From Micavibrio sp. UBA7657 (GTDB lineage Bacteria > Pseudomonadota > Alphaproteobacteria > Micavibrionales > Micavibrionaceae): DNA of 64,000 nucleotides. Positions within the stretch are counted from its first letter, which is position 1. The number at the start of each line of letters is the position of its first letter. The stretch is from contig DLHX01000001.1 of assembly GCA_002483465.1 (NCBI GenBank), positions 62,238-126,237 of the forward strand, in the 5' to 3' direction. Shown one piece after another: positions 54,294-63,764 of the stretch. The notes under the pieces were generated by a model, which did no database searches, was not told where the DNA came from, and saw only the letters and a program-made list of their open reading frames with translations. Both the position numbers and the translations under genes were made by a program.

Positions 54294-57205
54294 GCGCAGC
54301 AAAAATAACCCCCGGAATCTACAATATTCATGCGGGAACAGGCTTTGCGCGTAGTCTTGCTGCACAATTAATTGCCGAGGCCGGCGGCAAACCCGAGACC
54401 CTAGCAACCTATAAAATCATCCTCCCCACGCGCCGCGCCTTGCGTGTTTTGCGGGAGGCTTTTCTGGACGAGACGGGTGGCAAGCCACTCCTTTTGCCGC
54501 AGATGCATGCCCTCGGCGACATCGACGAGGAGGAGCTTTCCCTCGCCCTGATGGCAGATGAAAATGCTCCCGGCCTGCTCGAAATTCCCCCCGCTCTACC
54601 GCCCCTGAAACGCCAGGTCCTGCTCGCTAAAACCATCCTGAAACTGCCGGATTATGCCAAAAGCTTCGACCAGGCCTTATTGCTTGCCGCAGCCCTCGGG
54701 CGCCTCATGGACCATGTCTATACGGAAGGGCTGGACCTTCAAAAATTGCCCTCGCTGGTCAGCGCCGAACGCCTCGCCGAACACTGGCAGGTGACCCTCA
54801 CTTTCATGGAAATCCTCAGCCAGCGCTGGCCCGAAATTCTGGCGGCAGAAGGCGTCATCGACGGGGCCGACCGCCGGAGCCGTTTGCTGCGCGCGCTGGC
54901 CGGTCACTGGCTTAAATCGCCGCCTAAGGATCCCGTTATTGCTGCAGGCACCACCGGCACCATTCCGGCCACGGCGGAATTGCTGCGCGTGATTGCTGCG
55001 CTCCCGCAGGGCCGCGTTGTGCTGCCCGGTATGGACCCCGACATCGATCCCGCAAGCTGGGATGTGCTTACGGAGTCCCATCCGCAACATGCGATCAAAC
55101 ATCTATTAGAACGTCTCGATGTGCCGCGCGAAAAGGTAATGCTCTGGCCGGACAACGATGCAGCAAAACACGCTGACCGACGCTGGCTTGCCTCGGAAAT
55201 CATGCGCCCCGCCGAAACCACCGAAAGCTGGGCCAACGAACTGCCCGGCAACAACGCCTCAAAACAAAAAATCACTAACGCATTGAAAAACATCAATATT
55301 TTAACCTGTGCGAACGAACGCGAGGAAGCCGCCGCCATCGCCATTTTGCTGCGCCAGGCACTCCAGATTCCCGGCCGCACCGCCGCCCTCATTACGCCCC
55401 GCCGCAGCCTTGCACGCCGCGTAGCCGCTACCTGCCGCCGCTGGGGCATCATGCTGGACGACACCGCCGGACGGCCTTTAGGCGAAACCCCGGCGGGCAG
55501 CTATATCCGCCTCTCCGCCGATGCCGCCGCCGCGAATTTCAGCCCCGTCACCCTGCTGGCTTTTCTCAAACATCCCTTTTGCAAACATGAAGGCCTCCAA
55601 TCCCTCGATCTCACCTTGCGCGGTCCCAGACCCGTTCCCGGCCTGAATGGCCTGAAAGAACGCGCGCCGCAGGAAATCACCCGGATCATTGAGCCGGTTC
55701 TGGCCCGGTTCATGGATGGTTCACTCCCCGAAAAGCCCCGCCAATTCAGCAAAATCGTGAAGTCGCACATCGCAATGCTCGAGACGCTCAGCTTTACCCC
55801 CGAAACACCTTGGCAGGGCGAGGACGGCGAAAAAGCCGCGTCCTTTTTCGCCTCCCTTCTCGACCATGCCGAAGACTTCCCCGATATGAACCTCCCGGTC
55901 TACGCCCATGTCCTAACCGCACTTATGAAGGACATCGTCGTCCGGCCCGCCTACGGCACTCACCCGCGCCTTCGCATCCTCGGTCAGCTGGAAGCCCGGA
56001 TGACCGACGCCGACCTCGTCATCATGGCCGGGCTCAATGAAAAAACCTGGCCGCCGGAAGCGAGTCATGACCCGTGGATGTCCCGGCCCATGCGCGCTGA
56101 ATTCGGCCTGCCGCCGCCCGAGCGCCAGATCGGCCTCGCCGCCCATGACTTCGTACAGGGTTTTTGCGCCCCCCATGTCGTGCTCACCCGTTCGCAACGT
56201 CAGGATGGTGGCCCCGCCGTCCCGGCCCGCTGGCTCCAGAGGCTCGGGGCCGTCCTCAATGCTGCAGCAATCAAACCCGAAACCATAACCGCGTCTCCCG
56301 TCATCGGCTGGGCCAATGCCATGGACGAGGCAACCTCCGTCACCCCGACCCAGCGGCCCGAACCGCGCCCTCCGGTCAACGCCCGCCCGCGCGCCCTCTC
56401 TGTCACCCGCATCGAAAAATGGCGGCAGGACCCTTACGGTATTTATGCGGAATATGTGCTGCGCCTCCGAAAGACCGAGCCGCTCGAAAAAGACATCGAC
56501 GCCGCCGAGCGCGGCGAATTGCTGCACGAGACCATGAAGAGCTTTGGGGAAAAGACCAAAGACTCGTTGCCTGAAAATGCTGCAGCAATCCTGATCGAAA
56601 TCGCCGCCGAAGAAATCTCCAAAAGGCACGAAGACATCGCCGTCTGGAGCTTCTGGCAGCGCCGCTTTGAAAAATCCGCAGAGGCCCTCGCACAGCATGA
56701 ACGCGATTGGCGGCAGCAAGCCGAACCCATCGGCATCGAAATCCGAGGTGAAATCCCGGTTGCAGCAAAAGGCGGCGAATTCCTCCTCTCCGCCCGCGCC
56801 GACCGCATCGATTCCGTCCCCGGCGGCGCAGCGATTATCGATTACAAATCCTCCGGCCAGTCCGCGCCCGGCGTCCGCCTGCCCCAATTGCCATTGGAAG
56901 GCCTCATCCTCGCACGCGGTGGCTTCAAGGAAATCGGCAAACTTGAACCCGTTTCGCTGCAATACTGGTCCATCACCGGCGGCGCGCCACCCGTCAAAAT
57001 CATTAAAGCCGAGCGCGACCTCAAGGACATGATCGATGACGCCGAATCCGGCCTCAAAACCCTGATCAACATCTTCGACAATGAATCCACGCCCTATTAC
57101 AGCGTCCCGCGCGCGGACAACGCGCCCCGCTTCAGCGATTACGGCCACCTCGCGCGTATCGCCGAATGGGCCGCGCTCGGCGATGACGAGAGCGAGGCCG
57201 CATGA
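54290..57205 (+). CDS. addB: Double-strand break repair protein AddB
   Basis: The 971-residue AddB forms the AddAB helicase-nuclease that prepares DNA ends for RecA. The N-terminal part (GIYNIHAGTGFARSLAAQLI) is the helicase-like domain without a full Walker A, as usual in the alphaproteobacterial type. The C-terminal PD-(D/E)xK nuclease has ERGELLHETMKSFGEKTKDS, LLSARADRIDSVPGGAAIID and YKSSGQSAPGVRLPQ. LVIMAGLNEKTWPPEASHDP is a conserved family segment. ATGA overlaps join it to murU and addA. Confidence 0.95.
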   Translation: MSAAKITPGIYNIHAGTGFARSLAAQLIAEAGGKPETLATYKIILPTRRALRVLREAFLDETGGKPLLLPQMHALGDIDEEELSLALMADENAPGLLEIPPALPPLKRQVLLAKTILKLPDYAKSFDQALLLAAALGRLMDHVYTEGLDLQKLPSLVSAERLAEHWQVTLTFMEILSQRWPEILAAEGVIDGADRRSRLLRALAGHWLKSPPKDPVIAAGTTGTIPATAELLRVIAALPQGRVVLPGMDPDIDPASWDVLTESHPQHAIKHLLERLDVPREKVMLWPDNDAAKHADRRWLASEIMRPAETTESWANELPGNNASKQKITNALKNINILTCANEREEAAAIAILLRQALQIPGRTAALITPRRSLARRVAATCRRWGIMLDDTAGRPLGETPAGSYIRLSADAAAANFSPVTLLAFLKHPFCKHEGLQSLDLTLRGPRPVPGLNGLKERAPQEITRIIEPVLARFMDGSLPEKPRQFSKIVKSHIAMLETLSFTPETPWQGEDGEKAASFFASLLDHAEDFPDMNLPVYAHVLTALMKDIVVRPAYGTHPRLRILGQLEARMTDADLVIMAGLNEKTWPPEASHDPWMSRPMRAEFGLPPPERQIGLAAHDFVQGFCAPHVVLTRSQRQDGGPAVPARWLQRLGAVLNAAAIKPETITASPVIGWANAMDEATSVTPTQRPEPRPPVNARPRALSVTRIEKWRQDPYGIYAEYVLRLRKTEPLEKDIDAAERGELLHETMKSFGEKTKDSLPENAAAILIEIAAEEISKRHEDIAVWSFWQRRFEKSAEALAQHERDWRQQAEPIGIEIRGEIPVAAKGGEFLLSARADRIDSVPGGAAIIDYKSSGQSAPGVRLPQLPLEGLILARGGFKEIGKLEPVSLQYWSITGGAPPVKIIKAERDLKDMIDDAESGLKTLINIFDNESTPYYSVPRADNAPRFSDYGHLARIAEWAALGDDESEAA

Positions 57206-60200
57206 GTCAGCAGGTTCAGAAAAAGGTTCAAGGTGCGGCTTCTGACACCGTCCGCGAAACCGACCCCAACGTCCAGCAGGGCAAAGCCTCGCGTCCTGAC
57301 TATTCCGTCTGGGTCACTGCCTCGGCAGGCACCGGCAAAACGAAAGTCCTCACCGACCGGATTCTGCGCCTGCTCCTGCCGGGTGCCGATGGCCGCCCGG
57401 GCACGAACGCCGCCAAAATCCTCTGCCTCACCTACACCAAGGCGGGTGCGGGCGAGATGGCCATTCGTTTGAGCAACACGCTCACCAGATGGGCCATCGC
57501 GCCGGAGGAAGAGCTCCGCGCCGAACTCAAAAAACTCCAGAACCGCGAACCCGGCCAGCCAGACCTCGACAAGGCCCGCCAGCTCTTCGCCGAGGTCGCC
57601 GACACACCGGGCGGCATTAAGATCCTCACCATCCATTCCTTCTGCCAGTCGGTGCTGGGGCGCTTCCCGCTCGAGGCGGGCATCCCGCCTTACTTCCGTC
57701 CGCTGCAGGAAACCGATGCCGCCGCGCTGCTCCAGCAGGCGCGCGACACCATTCTCAAAAAAGCTGAAGAGGATAAAAACTCACCGCTGGCGAGCGCCCT
57801 CGACCGCGTCGCCCGCGCCGTTAACGAGGAGCAATTCTTCGAACTCATCCGCTCCATCGCAAAAGAACGCGGCCAGTTAGAGCGCGTCATGCAAAATGGC
57901 GCGGACGGCGTTTACAAAAAACTCTGCGAGCGCTTAAGCCTGCCGCCGGAACGCGAACCCAAAGACATGCTGCGCGACGCCTGCCATTCCGCCGCCTTCG
58001 ACGAACCCAGCCTGCGCGCCGCCTGTAAAGCACTCGCCGACCACGGCAACAAAACCGATAACGACAACGCCGCCATCATCCAGTCATGGCTGGATTCCGA
58101 AGACCGCGCCACGTCATTCCGGGATTATTCGTTCGCCTATCTCAAGAAAACAGACGGCCAGATCCGCGCCAAACTCGCGGGCGTCGATGTCGAACGCGGC
58201 GCACCCGGCACTGCCGTAATAATGCAGGCCGAAGCCGAACGCCTCTTCAAACTTTTCGACCGCATGAACGCCGCTGCATCCGCGCTTCTCACCCGCGACC
58301 TTCTCATCCTCGGTGGCGAAATCGTCACGCACTATCAATCCCTGAAACTCTCTCAAGCCGCGCTTGATTTCGACGACCTCATTTTCATGACCTGCGCCCT
58401 GCTCGAGGGCCGCGCCGAATGGGTGCTCTACAAACTCGACGGCGGCATCGACCACATCCTCGTCGACGAGGCGCAGGACACCAACCCCGAGCAATGGCGC
58501 GTCGTCGAAGCACTCGCAAAAGAATTCACGGCAGGCGCCGGAGCGTCCGAAACCGAACGCACCATCTTCGTCGTCGGCGATGAAAAACAATCCATCTACA
58601 GCTTCCAGCGCGCCGCACCGCAGGAATTCCACCGCATGCGCGGCTGGCTGCGTGAAAAAATCACCGACGCGCAAAAAAACTGGGACGACGTGCCCATGAG
58701 CATTTCCTTCCGCTCAACCAAATCCGTGCTGCAGGCCGTCGACGCCACCTTCGCCGCGCCCGCCATGCAGGACGGCGTGTCCGAATCCGCCATCGAACAC
58801 ATCTCGCACCGCCGTGGCCAGGCCGGCCTCGTCGAACTCTGGCCGCTCTTCGAAACGCCGGAGGCCGAGGACATCGCGCCATGGGCGCCACCCATAGAAG
58901 TCACAGGCTTTGAAACCGGCGCGGCCAAACTCGCCGCTCACATTGCGAAAACAATTCGCGACTGGCTGGATGATCCGAACGCTATCCTGCCCGCCCGTAA
59001 CCGCCGTATCCGGGCTGGCGACGTCATGATTCTTTTCCGCACGCGCAACGCGCTATTCCGTCAGGTTGCGAAAGCGCTTAAAGACCAGAAAATCCCGATC
59101 AGCGGTGCCGACCGCATGATCCTGAACGAACAGATTTCAGTGCAGGATCTCTTCGCCTGCGCTGAATTCGCGCTGCAGCCGATGGACGATCTCAACCTCG
59201 CCTGTCTTCTGAAATCACCGCTCATCGGTATGAGTGAAGAAGAACTGTTCCAACTCGCGCACCCGCGCACCGATAAACTCTGGACCGCGCTGCAATCAAG
59301 CAAACACAAAAATATCTTGGCTTACCTGAATACGATCCTGCAAAACGCCGCGCTCGGCCCGTTCGATTTTCTCACTTCCATTTTGCAAAATCCATGCCCT
59401 GCGGATGAGCGCAGCGGCCTCCGCGCCATGCAAAAACGCCTTGGCCGCGACATCATGGAACCGCTCGATGAACTCATGAACGCCGCGCTTGATTTTGAAT
59501 CGGATAATACGCCCTCCCTGCAACTTTTCCTCCACCGTCAGTCGCGCGGGAGCACCGAAGTAAAACGCGAAATGGATGAAAGCGGCGATTTCGTCCGCCT
59601 GATGACCATCCACGGCGCAAAAGGCCTGCAGGCGCCCATCGTCATTCTTCCCGACACCACCCGCGCCGTGCGCGGCGGCAACAGCAAGGCCGAACGCCGC
59701 CTGCTCTGGCCCGATAAAACCGGTTTTGATACGCCGCTCTGGTCGCCGCGCGCGCCGGAAGGTTACGAAGAATACGACGCCGCACTGGACGCCATCGAAC
59801 TTGAACAGGACCGGGAATATCGCCGCCTGCTTTACGTCGCCATGACGCGCGCCGAAGACCGCCTCTACCTCGCGGGCTGCAGCGGCACCCGGCAACCGCT
59901 CCCTGATTCATGGTTTTTCGCGATGCGCACCGGACTGGAATCGCTGTCCGATACCGAACTGCTCGCCGACGGCACGTTGCGCCTCGAAAACAAACAGCTT
60001 GCGGGCAAGGAACCAGACCGCACAGATGATAAATCTGAAAAAACTGCCAACGCCGAAGCACCGCCATCCTGGCTGTTCACGCCCGCCGAACCCGAACGCC
60101 CCCCGGCGCCGCCGCTCCGTCCGTCAAAATCCGAAGAGCCCGAGCAAACCATCAATTCACCGCTGCAGCCAGAAAATATTCACCGTTTCCGCCGCGGCAC

Positions 60201-60657
60201 GCTCACACATAAATTGCTACAGTTCCTTCCGGCACATTCAAAAGAAAAACGCGAACATGCCGCGCGTGAATTTCTGAATCGTTTCGCGCAGGACCTTCCT
60301 GAAAACATCCGCGAAGGCATCGCAGATGAGACTCTCAAAATTCTCAGCCATCCCGATTTCGCCGCCGTCTTCGCTCCCGGCTCGCTCGCCGAGGTCCCCG
60401 TCACGGGTCTTCTTGATGACGACCGCGTCGTCAGCGGCCAGATCGACCGCCTGCTCATCACCGACAACGAAATCCTGATCGTCGATTATAAGACCAACCG
60501 CCCGCCGCCCGCGCGCGCCGAAGATGTCCCCGTACTTTATCGGAACCAGATGAACGCCTACGCCGCTGTCCTGGCAAAGATTTACCCCGGCAGAACAATC
60601 TCTTGCGCACTGCTCTGGACCGACGGCCCCGCGCTCATGAAGCTGCCACCCACTTGA
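57202..60657 (+). CDS. addA: Double-strand break repair helicase AddA
   Basis: The 1151-residue UvrD-type helicase/nuclease has Walker A (VTASAGTGKTKVLTDRIL), motif II (DHILVDEAQDTNPEQW), motif III (VVGDEKQSIYSFQRAAP), motif V/VI (MTIHGAKGLQAPIVILPD; LLYVAMTRAEDRLYLAG), and a C-terminal nuclease (FRRGTLTHKLLQFLPAH; VSGQIDRLLITDNEILIVDY then KTNRPPP). Both nuclease and helicase residues are intact, so this is a working AddA. The recR fragment at the window start belongs to the separate gap-repair route. Confidence 0.96.
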   Translation: MSQQVQKKVQGAASDTVRETDPNVQQGKASRPDYSVWVTASAGTGKTKVLTDRILRLLLPGADGRPGTNAAKILCLTYTKAGAGEMAIRLSNTLTRWAIAPEEELRAELKKLQNREPGQPDLDKARQLFAEVADTPGGIKILTIHSFCQSVLGRFPLEAGIPPYFRPLQETDAAALLQQARDTILKKAEEDKNSPLASALDRVARAVNEEQFFELIRSIAKERGQLERVMQNGADGVYKKLCERLSLPPEREPKDMLRDACHSAAFDEPSLRAACKALADHGNKTDNDNAAIIQSWLDSEDRATSFRDYSFAYLKKTDGQIRAKLAGVDVERGAPGTAVIMQAEAERLFKLFDRMNAAASALLTRDLLILGGEIVTHYQSLKLSQAALDFDDLIFMTCALLEGRAEWVLYKLDGGIDHILVDEAQDTNPEQWRVVEALAKEFTAGAGASETERTIFVVGDEKQSIYSFQRAAPQEFHRMRGWLREKITDAQKNWDDVPMSISFRSTKSVLQAVDATFAAPAMQDGVSESAIEHISHRRGQAGLVELWPLFETPEAEDIAPWAPPIEVTGFETGAAKLAAHIAKTIRDWLDDPNAILPARNRRIRAGDVMILFRTRNALFRQVAKALKDQKIPISGADRMILNEQISVQDLFACAEFALQPMDDLNLACLLKSPLIGMSEEELFQLAHPRTDKLWTALQSSKHKNILAYLNTILQNAALGPFDFLTSILQNPCPADERSGLRAMQKRLGRDIMEPLDELMNAALDFESDNTPSLQLFLHRQSRGSTEVKREMDESGDFVRLMTIHGAKGLQAPIVILPDTTRAVRGGNSKAERRLLWPDKTGFDTPLWSPRAPEGYEEYDAALDAIELEQDREYRRLLYVAMTRAEDRLYLAGCSGTRQPLPDSWFFAMRTGLESLSDTELLADGTLRLENKQLAGKEPDRTDDKSEKTANAEAPPSWLFTPAEPERPPAPPLRPSKSEEPEQTINSPLQPENIHRFRRGTLTHKLLQFLPAHSKEKREHAAREFLNRFAQDLPENIREGIADETLKILSHPDFAAVFAPGSLAEVPVTGLLDDDRVVSGQIDRLLITDNEILIVDYKTNRPPPARAEDVPVLYRNQMNAYAAVLAKIYPGRTISCALLWTDGPALMKLPPT

Positions 60658-60716
60658 CCCGCGCGGCGAAAATCCCATAGTTATTGGCAGAGATTCACAT
60701 TAAAGGGGAAGTTCAT

Positions 60717-61034
60717 ATGAGTATCGCAGTCACTGACAAGGATTTTGACACCGAAGTTCTGAAAGCCGGGGAGCCTGTGCTTGTCGATTTCTGGGCTGAA
60801 TGGTGCGGCCCCTGTAAGGTGCTCTCTCCGGTCATCGACCAGCTCGCCGACGAATTGCAAGGCAAAGTAAAAGTCGTGAAGGTTAATATCGATCAAGCAC
60901 CCGAAGCGCCCGCCAAATATGGCGTGCGCGGTATTCCCACGCTCATGATTTTCAAGGGCGGCCAGGTTGTCGACACACGTGTCGGCGGCATGCCGAAGGC
61001 GCAGCTCGCCGAGTGGATCGACGGCAACGTCTAG
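60717..61034 (+). CDS. trxA: Thioredoxin
   Basis: The general cytoplasmic disulfide reductase, 105 residues. The start at 60717 follows AAAGGGGAA; the longer frame adds only leader sequence. It has VLVDFWAEWCGPCKVLSPVI with the WCGPC site, the cis-proline in VRGIPTLMIFKGG, and a normal length. The addB-addA-trxA order is conserved in alphaproteobacteria. It ends 6 nt from the convergent antiporter gene, with no clear terminator between. Confidence 0.96.
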   Translation: MSIAVTDKDFDTEVLKAGEPVLVDFWAEWCGPCKVLSPVIDQLADELQGKVKVVKVNIDQAPEAPAKYGVRGIPTLMIFKGGQVVDTRVGGMPKAQLAEWIDGNV

Positions 61035-61040
61035 TCCGTC

Positions 61041-62732
61041 TTAATCCGTTTTCTTTAAGCGCATATCGTTGAGATAATTTGCCATCATATGGCCGATGGC
61101 GCGCGGGCCTGTCGTCGTCAGGTCGGCATTCTGGCTGATAAAGTAATTCCGCTCTTCTTCATTGTGCGCACGCACCAGGATTTTCAGCGATGGCTTTAAG
61201 GCCCGTGCCGATTCCACAATACGCCGCGCTTCGAACGGATCCGGCACCGACACCACCAGCGCCACCGCCTTGTGAATCGCCGCTTCTTTCAGCGTCTCCT
61301 GCTGACTCGCATCCCCTGCAATCGCGTGAAATCCGTTTTCGCGCAAAGCCTCGACCCGCTCGCGGTTGTTGTCGATGACAACCAGGTCGATATGCGAGTC
61401 GTGAATATTCTTTGAAATCTGCCGCCCGACGCGGCCATGACCCGCTAGAATAACCAGATCCTTCAGCACATATTTTTCATCCGACCGCAGGAACGCCAGA
61501 CTGTCGCCACGCATATTGAATAAATTGGAGAGTCTCGGCGTGCGCTCGGCAAATTCATAAAGCTTCCGCGAGATAAAAAACGCCACCGGGTTCAGTGCAA
61601 TCGACGCCATCGCGCCTGCCAAAATCAAATCGCGCCCGTCCTCAGGCAGCAATCCATAAGCCAGCCCCACCGTCACAAGGATGAACGAAAATTCACCGAT
61701 CTGCGCAAGGCCGGAAGAAACCAGCAGCGCGGTCTTGAGCTGGTACCCGAACAGCATGACGATAGAAAATGAAACGAGGAAGTTCCCCAGCATGATAATC
61801 GCCGTCACCGTCAGCACATGCAGCGGCTGCTCCAGCAGGATATGCGGGTTGAATAACATTCCGATCGATACGAAGAACAGAACCGCGAATGCGTCCTGGA
61901 ACGGCAGCGCGCGGTTCGCGACTTCATGGTTCATGTCAGATTCGCGGATCATCATACCGGCAAAAAATGCGCCCAGCGCGAACGAAACGCCAAAAAGTTT
62001 TGAGGCGCCGAATGCAACCCCGATCGCCATGGCGAAGACCGCCAGCGTGAATAATTCCCGCGATCGCGTCTTGTTGACCGCCGTCAGCAGCCACGGCAGG
62101 ATCCGCTTGCCCGCAACCAGCATAATGAGAATGAAAAGGCCGATCTTCCCCAAAGCTATGAACAGTTGTTGTAATGGCGAACCCGCCGTTGACACGCCCG
62201 CATCATCGGCCGCTAGCGCCGGGATCAAAACGAGCGCCAAAATCATCGCCAGATCTTCGATCACCAGCCAACCAATCGCGATATGCCCGTGCATGGTCTG
62301 AACAAGATTTCGCTCCTCGAACGCGCGCAAGAGAACAACGGTCGATGCAACCGAAAGCGACAGGCCGAAGAGAATGCTGCTTTCCCAAGGCCAGCCCCAC
62401 AGATGCGAAATCCCCGCGCCGAGCGTCGTCACGATGGCGATCTGCGACAGCGCGCCCGTCAGCGCGATTTTTTTCACTTCCATAAAATCATTCAGCGAGA
62501 AATGAAGCCCGACGCCGAACATGAGGAGGACGATGCCGATCTCCGACAATTCTTCGGCAATGCCGACATCGACATGGAAGCCCGGCGTATAGGGCCCGAC
62601 CAGGATGCCCGCGATCAAATAGCCCACAATCGGGGGGATTCGCAGCTTCGAAGCAATCAACCCGCACACGAAAGCCGCGCTCATGCCGATGGCGAGCGTG
62701 GTAACGAGCGGTAAATCGTGCCGGACAGCCAT
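61041..62732 (-). CDS. CPA2 cation/proton antiporter with RCK domain (Kef/YbaL type)
   Basis: The 563-residue inner-membrane protein has about 12 membrane helices (first GMSAAFVCGLIASKLRIPPI, then VGYLIAGILVGPYTPGF). The exchanger domain includes LMFGVGLHFSLNDFMEVKKI and VLFFVSIGMLFNPHILLEQP. From about residue 410 a TrkA-N/RCK domain follows (LVILAGHGRVGRQISKNIHD, VVIDNNRERVEALRENGFHA, AGDASQQETLKEAAI), which binds nucleotides. It probably exchanges K+ or another monovalent cation for protons. It is closer to YbaL than to KefC by layout; I cannot resolve the subfamily. Confidence 0.88.
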   Translation of the reverse strand: MAVRHDLPLVTTLAIGMSAAFVCGLIASKLRIPPIVGYLIAGILVGPYTPGFHVDVGIAEELSEIGIVLLMFGVGLHFSLNDFMEVKKIALTGALSQIAIVTTLGAGISHLWGWPWESSILFGLSLSVASTVVLLRAFEERNLVQTMHGHIAIGWLVIEDLAMILALVLIPALAADDAGVSTAGSPLQQLFIALGKIGLFILIMLVAGKRILPWLLTAVNKTRSRELFTLAVFAMAIGVAFGASKLFGVSFALGAFFAGMMIRESDMNHEVANRALPFQDAFAVLFFVSIGMLFNPHILLEQPLHVLTVTAIIMLGNFLVSFSIVMLFGYQLKTALLVSSGLAQIGEFSFILVTVGLAYGLLPEDGRDLILAGAMASIALNPVAFFISRKLYEFAERTPRLSNLFNMRGDSLAFLRSDEKYVLKDLVILAGHGRVGRQISKNIHDSHIDLVVIDNNRERVEALRENGFHAIAGDASQQETLKEAAIHKAVALVVSVPDPFEARRIVESARALKPSLKILVRAHNEEERNYFISQNADLTTTGPRAIGHMMANYLNDMRLKKTD

Positions 62733-62819
62733 GAAACCCTGAACTTTTGAATGTTTATCGGCTTTATTGTGACATGAAATGGCCCGGAATTAAACCCGCG
62801 CAGGCCCAAAACCCACGTC

Positions 62820-62863
62820 TTGACAAGCAATGGCACCAGACTAGATAGTTAGGACTACTAACT
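62820..62863 (+). promoter_or_regulatory. Promoter with overlapping operator for the thioredoxin-like / MarR genes
   Basis: A perfect -35 TTGACA (62820-62825) is followed after 18 nt by GATAGT (62844-62849). The palindrome AGTTAG-GACTA-CTAACT (62847-62852 and 62858-62863) overlaps the -10 and the start of transcription. A repressor bound here would block the polymerase. The MarR protein encoded two genes down is the obvious candidate, which would make it autoregulated. AAAAAGGA precedes the first gene. Confidence 0.6.
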
Positions 62864-62885
62864 TTAACAAAAAAGGAAAAATCCC

Positions 62886-63134
62886 ATGTCTGCTAAAGCC
62901 GTATTTTACCATGCCGGTTGCCCCGTCTGCGTGTCCGCCGAGCAAAAAGTCCTGAACCTCGTCGACCAGGACAAATATAAACTCGAAGTCGTGCATTTCG
63001 GCAATGCAAAAAACCGCATCGCCGAAGCCGAGAGCGCAGGCGTTAAATCCGTCCCCGCCCTCTTGATCGACGGCGAGGTTCTTCACATCAATTTCGGCGC
63101 CAGCCTTGATGACGTAAAGAAAATTGTAGGATAA
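62886..63134 (+). CDS. Small thioredoxin/glutaredoxin-like protein
   Basis: The 82-residue thioredoxin-fold protein has the redox site FYHAGCPVCVSAEQKVL (CPVC) and the cis-proline loop VKSVPALLIDGEVLHINFGA. It is shorter than thioredoxin and lacks its N-terminal helix, like NrdH or other mini-glutaredoxins. The CPVC site suggests disulfide or thiol chemistry. It precedes a MarR regulator by about 60 nt and shares its promoter region, so it probably answers to oxidants or thiol-reactive compounds (inference). Confidence 0.8.
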   Translation: MSAKAVFYHAGCPVCVSAEQKVLNLVDQDKYKLEVVHFGNAKNRIAEAESAGVKSVPALLIDGEVLHINFGASLDDVKKIVG

Positions 63135-63196
63135 AAAACGGGCGTGAAGTAGGCTGGCCTCTTCACGCTCAATTTTTTCGGCCCCGTAATTTGTGC

Positions 63197-63757
63197 ATGA
63201 TTGTTGAGGAAAAAATATTATCGGCGCTCGAGCGCCTTCACACCGTCACCCGCTCCTCGCTGCAAAAAGCGGGGCAGCAGCAGGGCCTTTCGCCTTTGCA
63301 TGCGCGCATCCTGCACCGCCTTCAATCAGGCCCGCAGACAATTTCCGCTCTCGCTCTGGCATTCCGCATTTCCAAACCGACGGTCAGCGATTCCGTCGCC
63401 GTGCTGCTCGAACGTAAATTTGTCAAAAAATATGCCGATGAAAAAGACGGCCGCAGCCATAAAATCGGCCTGACCGCTGCCGGTGAAAAGCAGGCGTTAT
63501 TGCTGAGCGCCTATGCCGCGCCGTTCCTGCAATCCGTCGGGCAGATGGATGATCTGCAAAAACAAGCCTTGTGGGCGGCATTACTGAATCTTTTGAAAAT
63601 CATGCAGGGCCAGGGACTCATCCCGCACGACCGCATGTGCTCCACCTGCAACCATTTTCAGGAAACCGGCGATGGCGGCTTTTGCCGCCTCATGCAGGTT
63701 CCGCTCGCCATAGCCGATCTGCGCATCGATTGCCCCGAGCACGAACGCGCCGCGTGA
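63197..63757 (+). CDS. MarR-family regulator with C-terminal four-cysteine motif
   Basis: The start is taken at ATG 63197 (GTTGAGG-like sequence only follows it; TTG 63191 is also in frame), giving 186 residues. The winged helix is clear: LSPLHARILHRLQSGPQTIS, ALALAFRISKPTVSDSVAVL, YADEKDGRSHKIGLTAAGE. The C-terminus holds MCSTCNHFQETGDGGFCRLM and LRIDCPEHE, a four-Cys site found in an alphaproteobacterial MarR subgroup that may bind metal or sense redox state. It probably represses its own operon through the dyad at 62847-62863. Confidence 0.85.
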   Translation: MIVEEKILSALERLHTVTRSSLQKAGQQQGLSPLHARILHRLQSGPQTISALALAFRISKPTVSDSVAVLLERKFVKKYADEKDGRSHKIGLTAAGEKQALLLSAYAAPFLQSVGQMDDLQKQALWAALLNLLKIMQGQGLIPHDRMCSTCNHFQETGDGGFCRLMQVPLAIADLRIDCPEHERAA

Positions 63758-63764
63758 TATTGGA

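Noticed and set aside
55913..57148. 411-codon open frame opposite addB
   Set aside because: It is an antisense shadow of a motif-complete addB, with no ribosome site and no family features.
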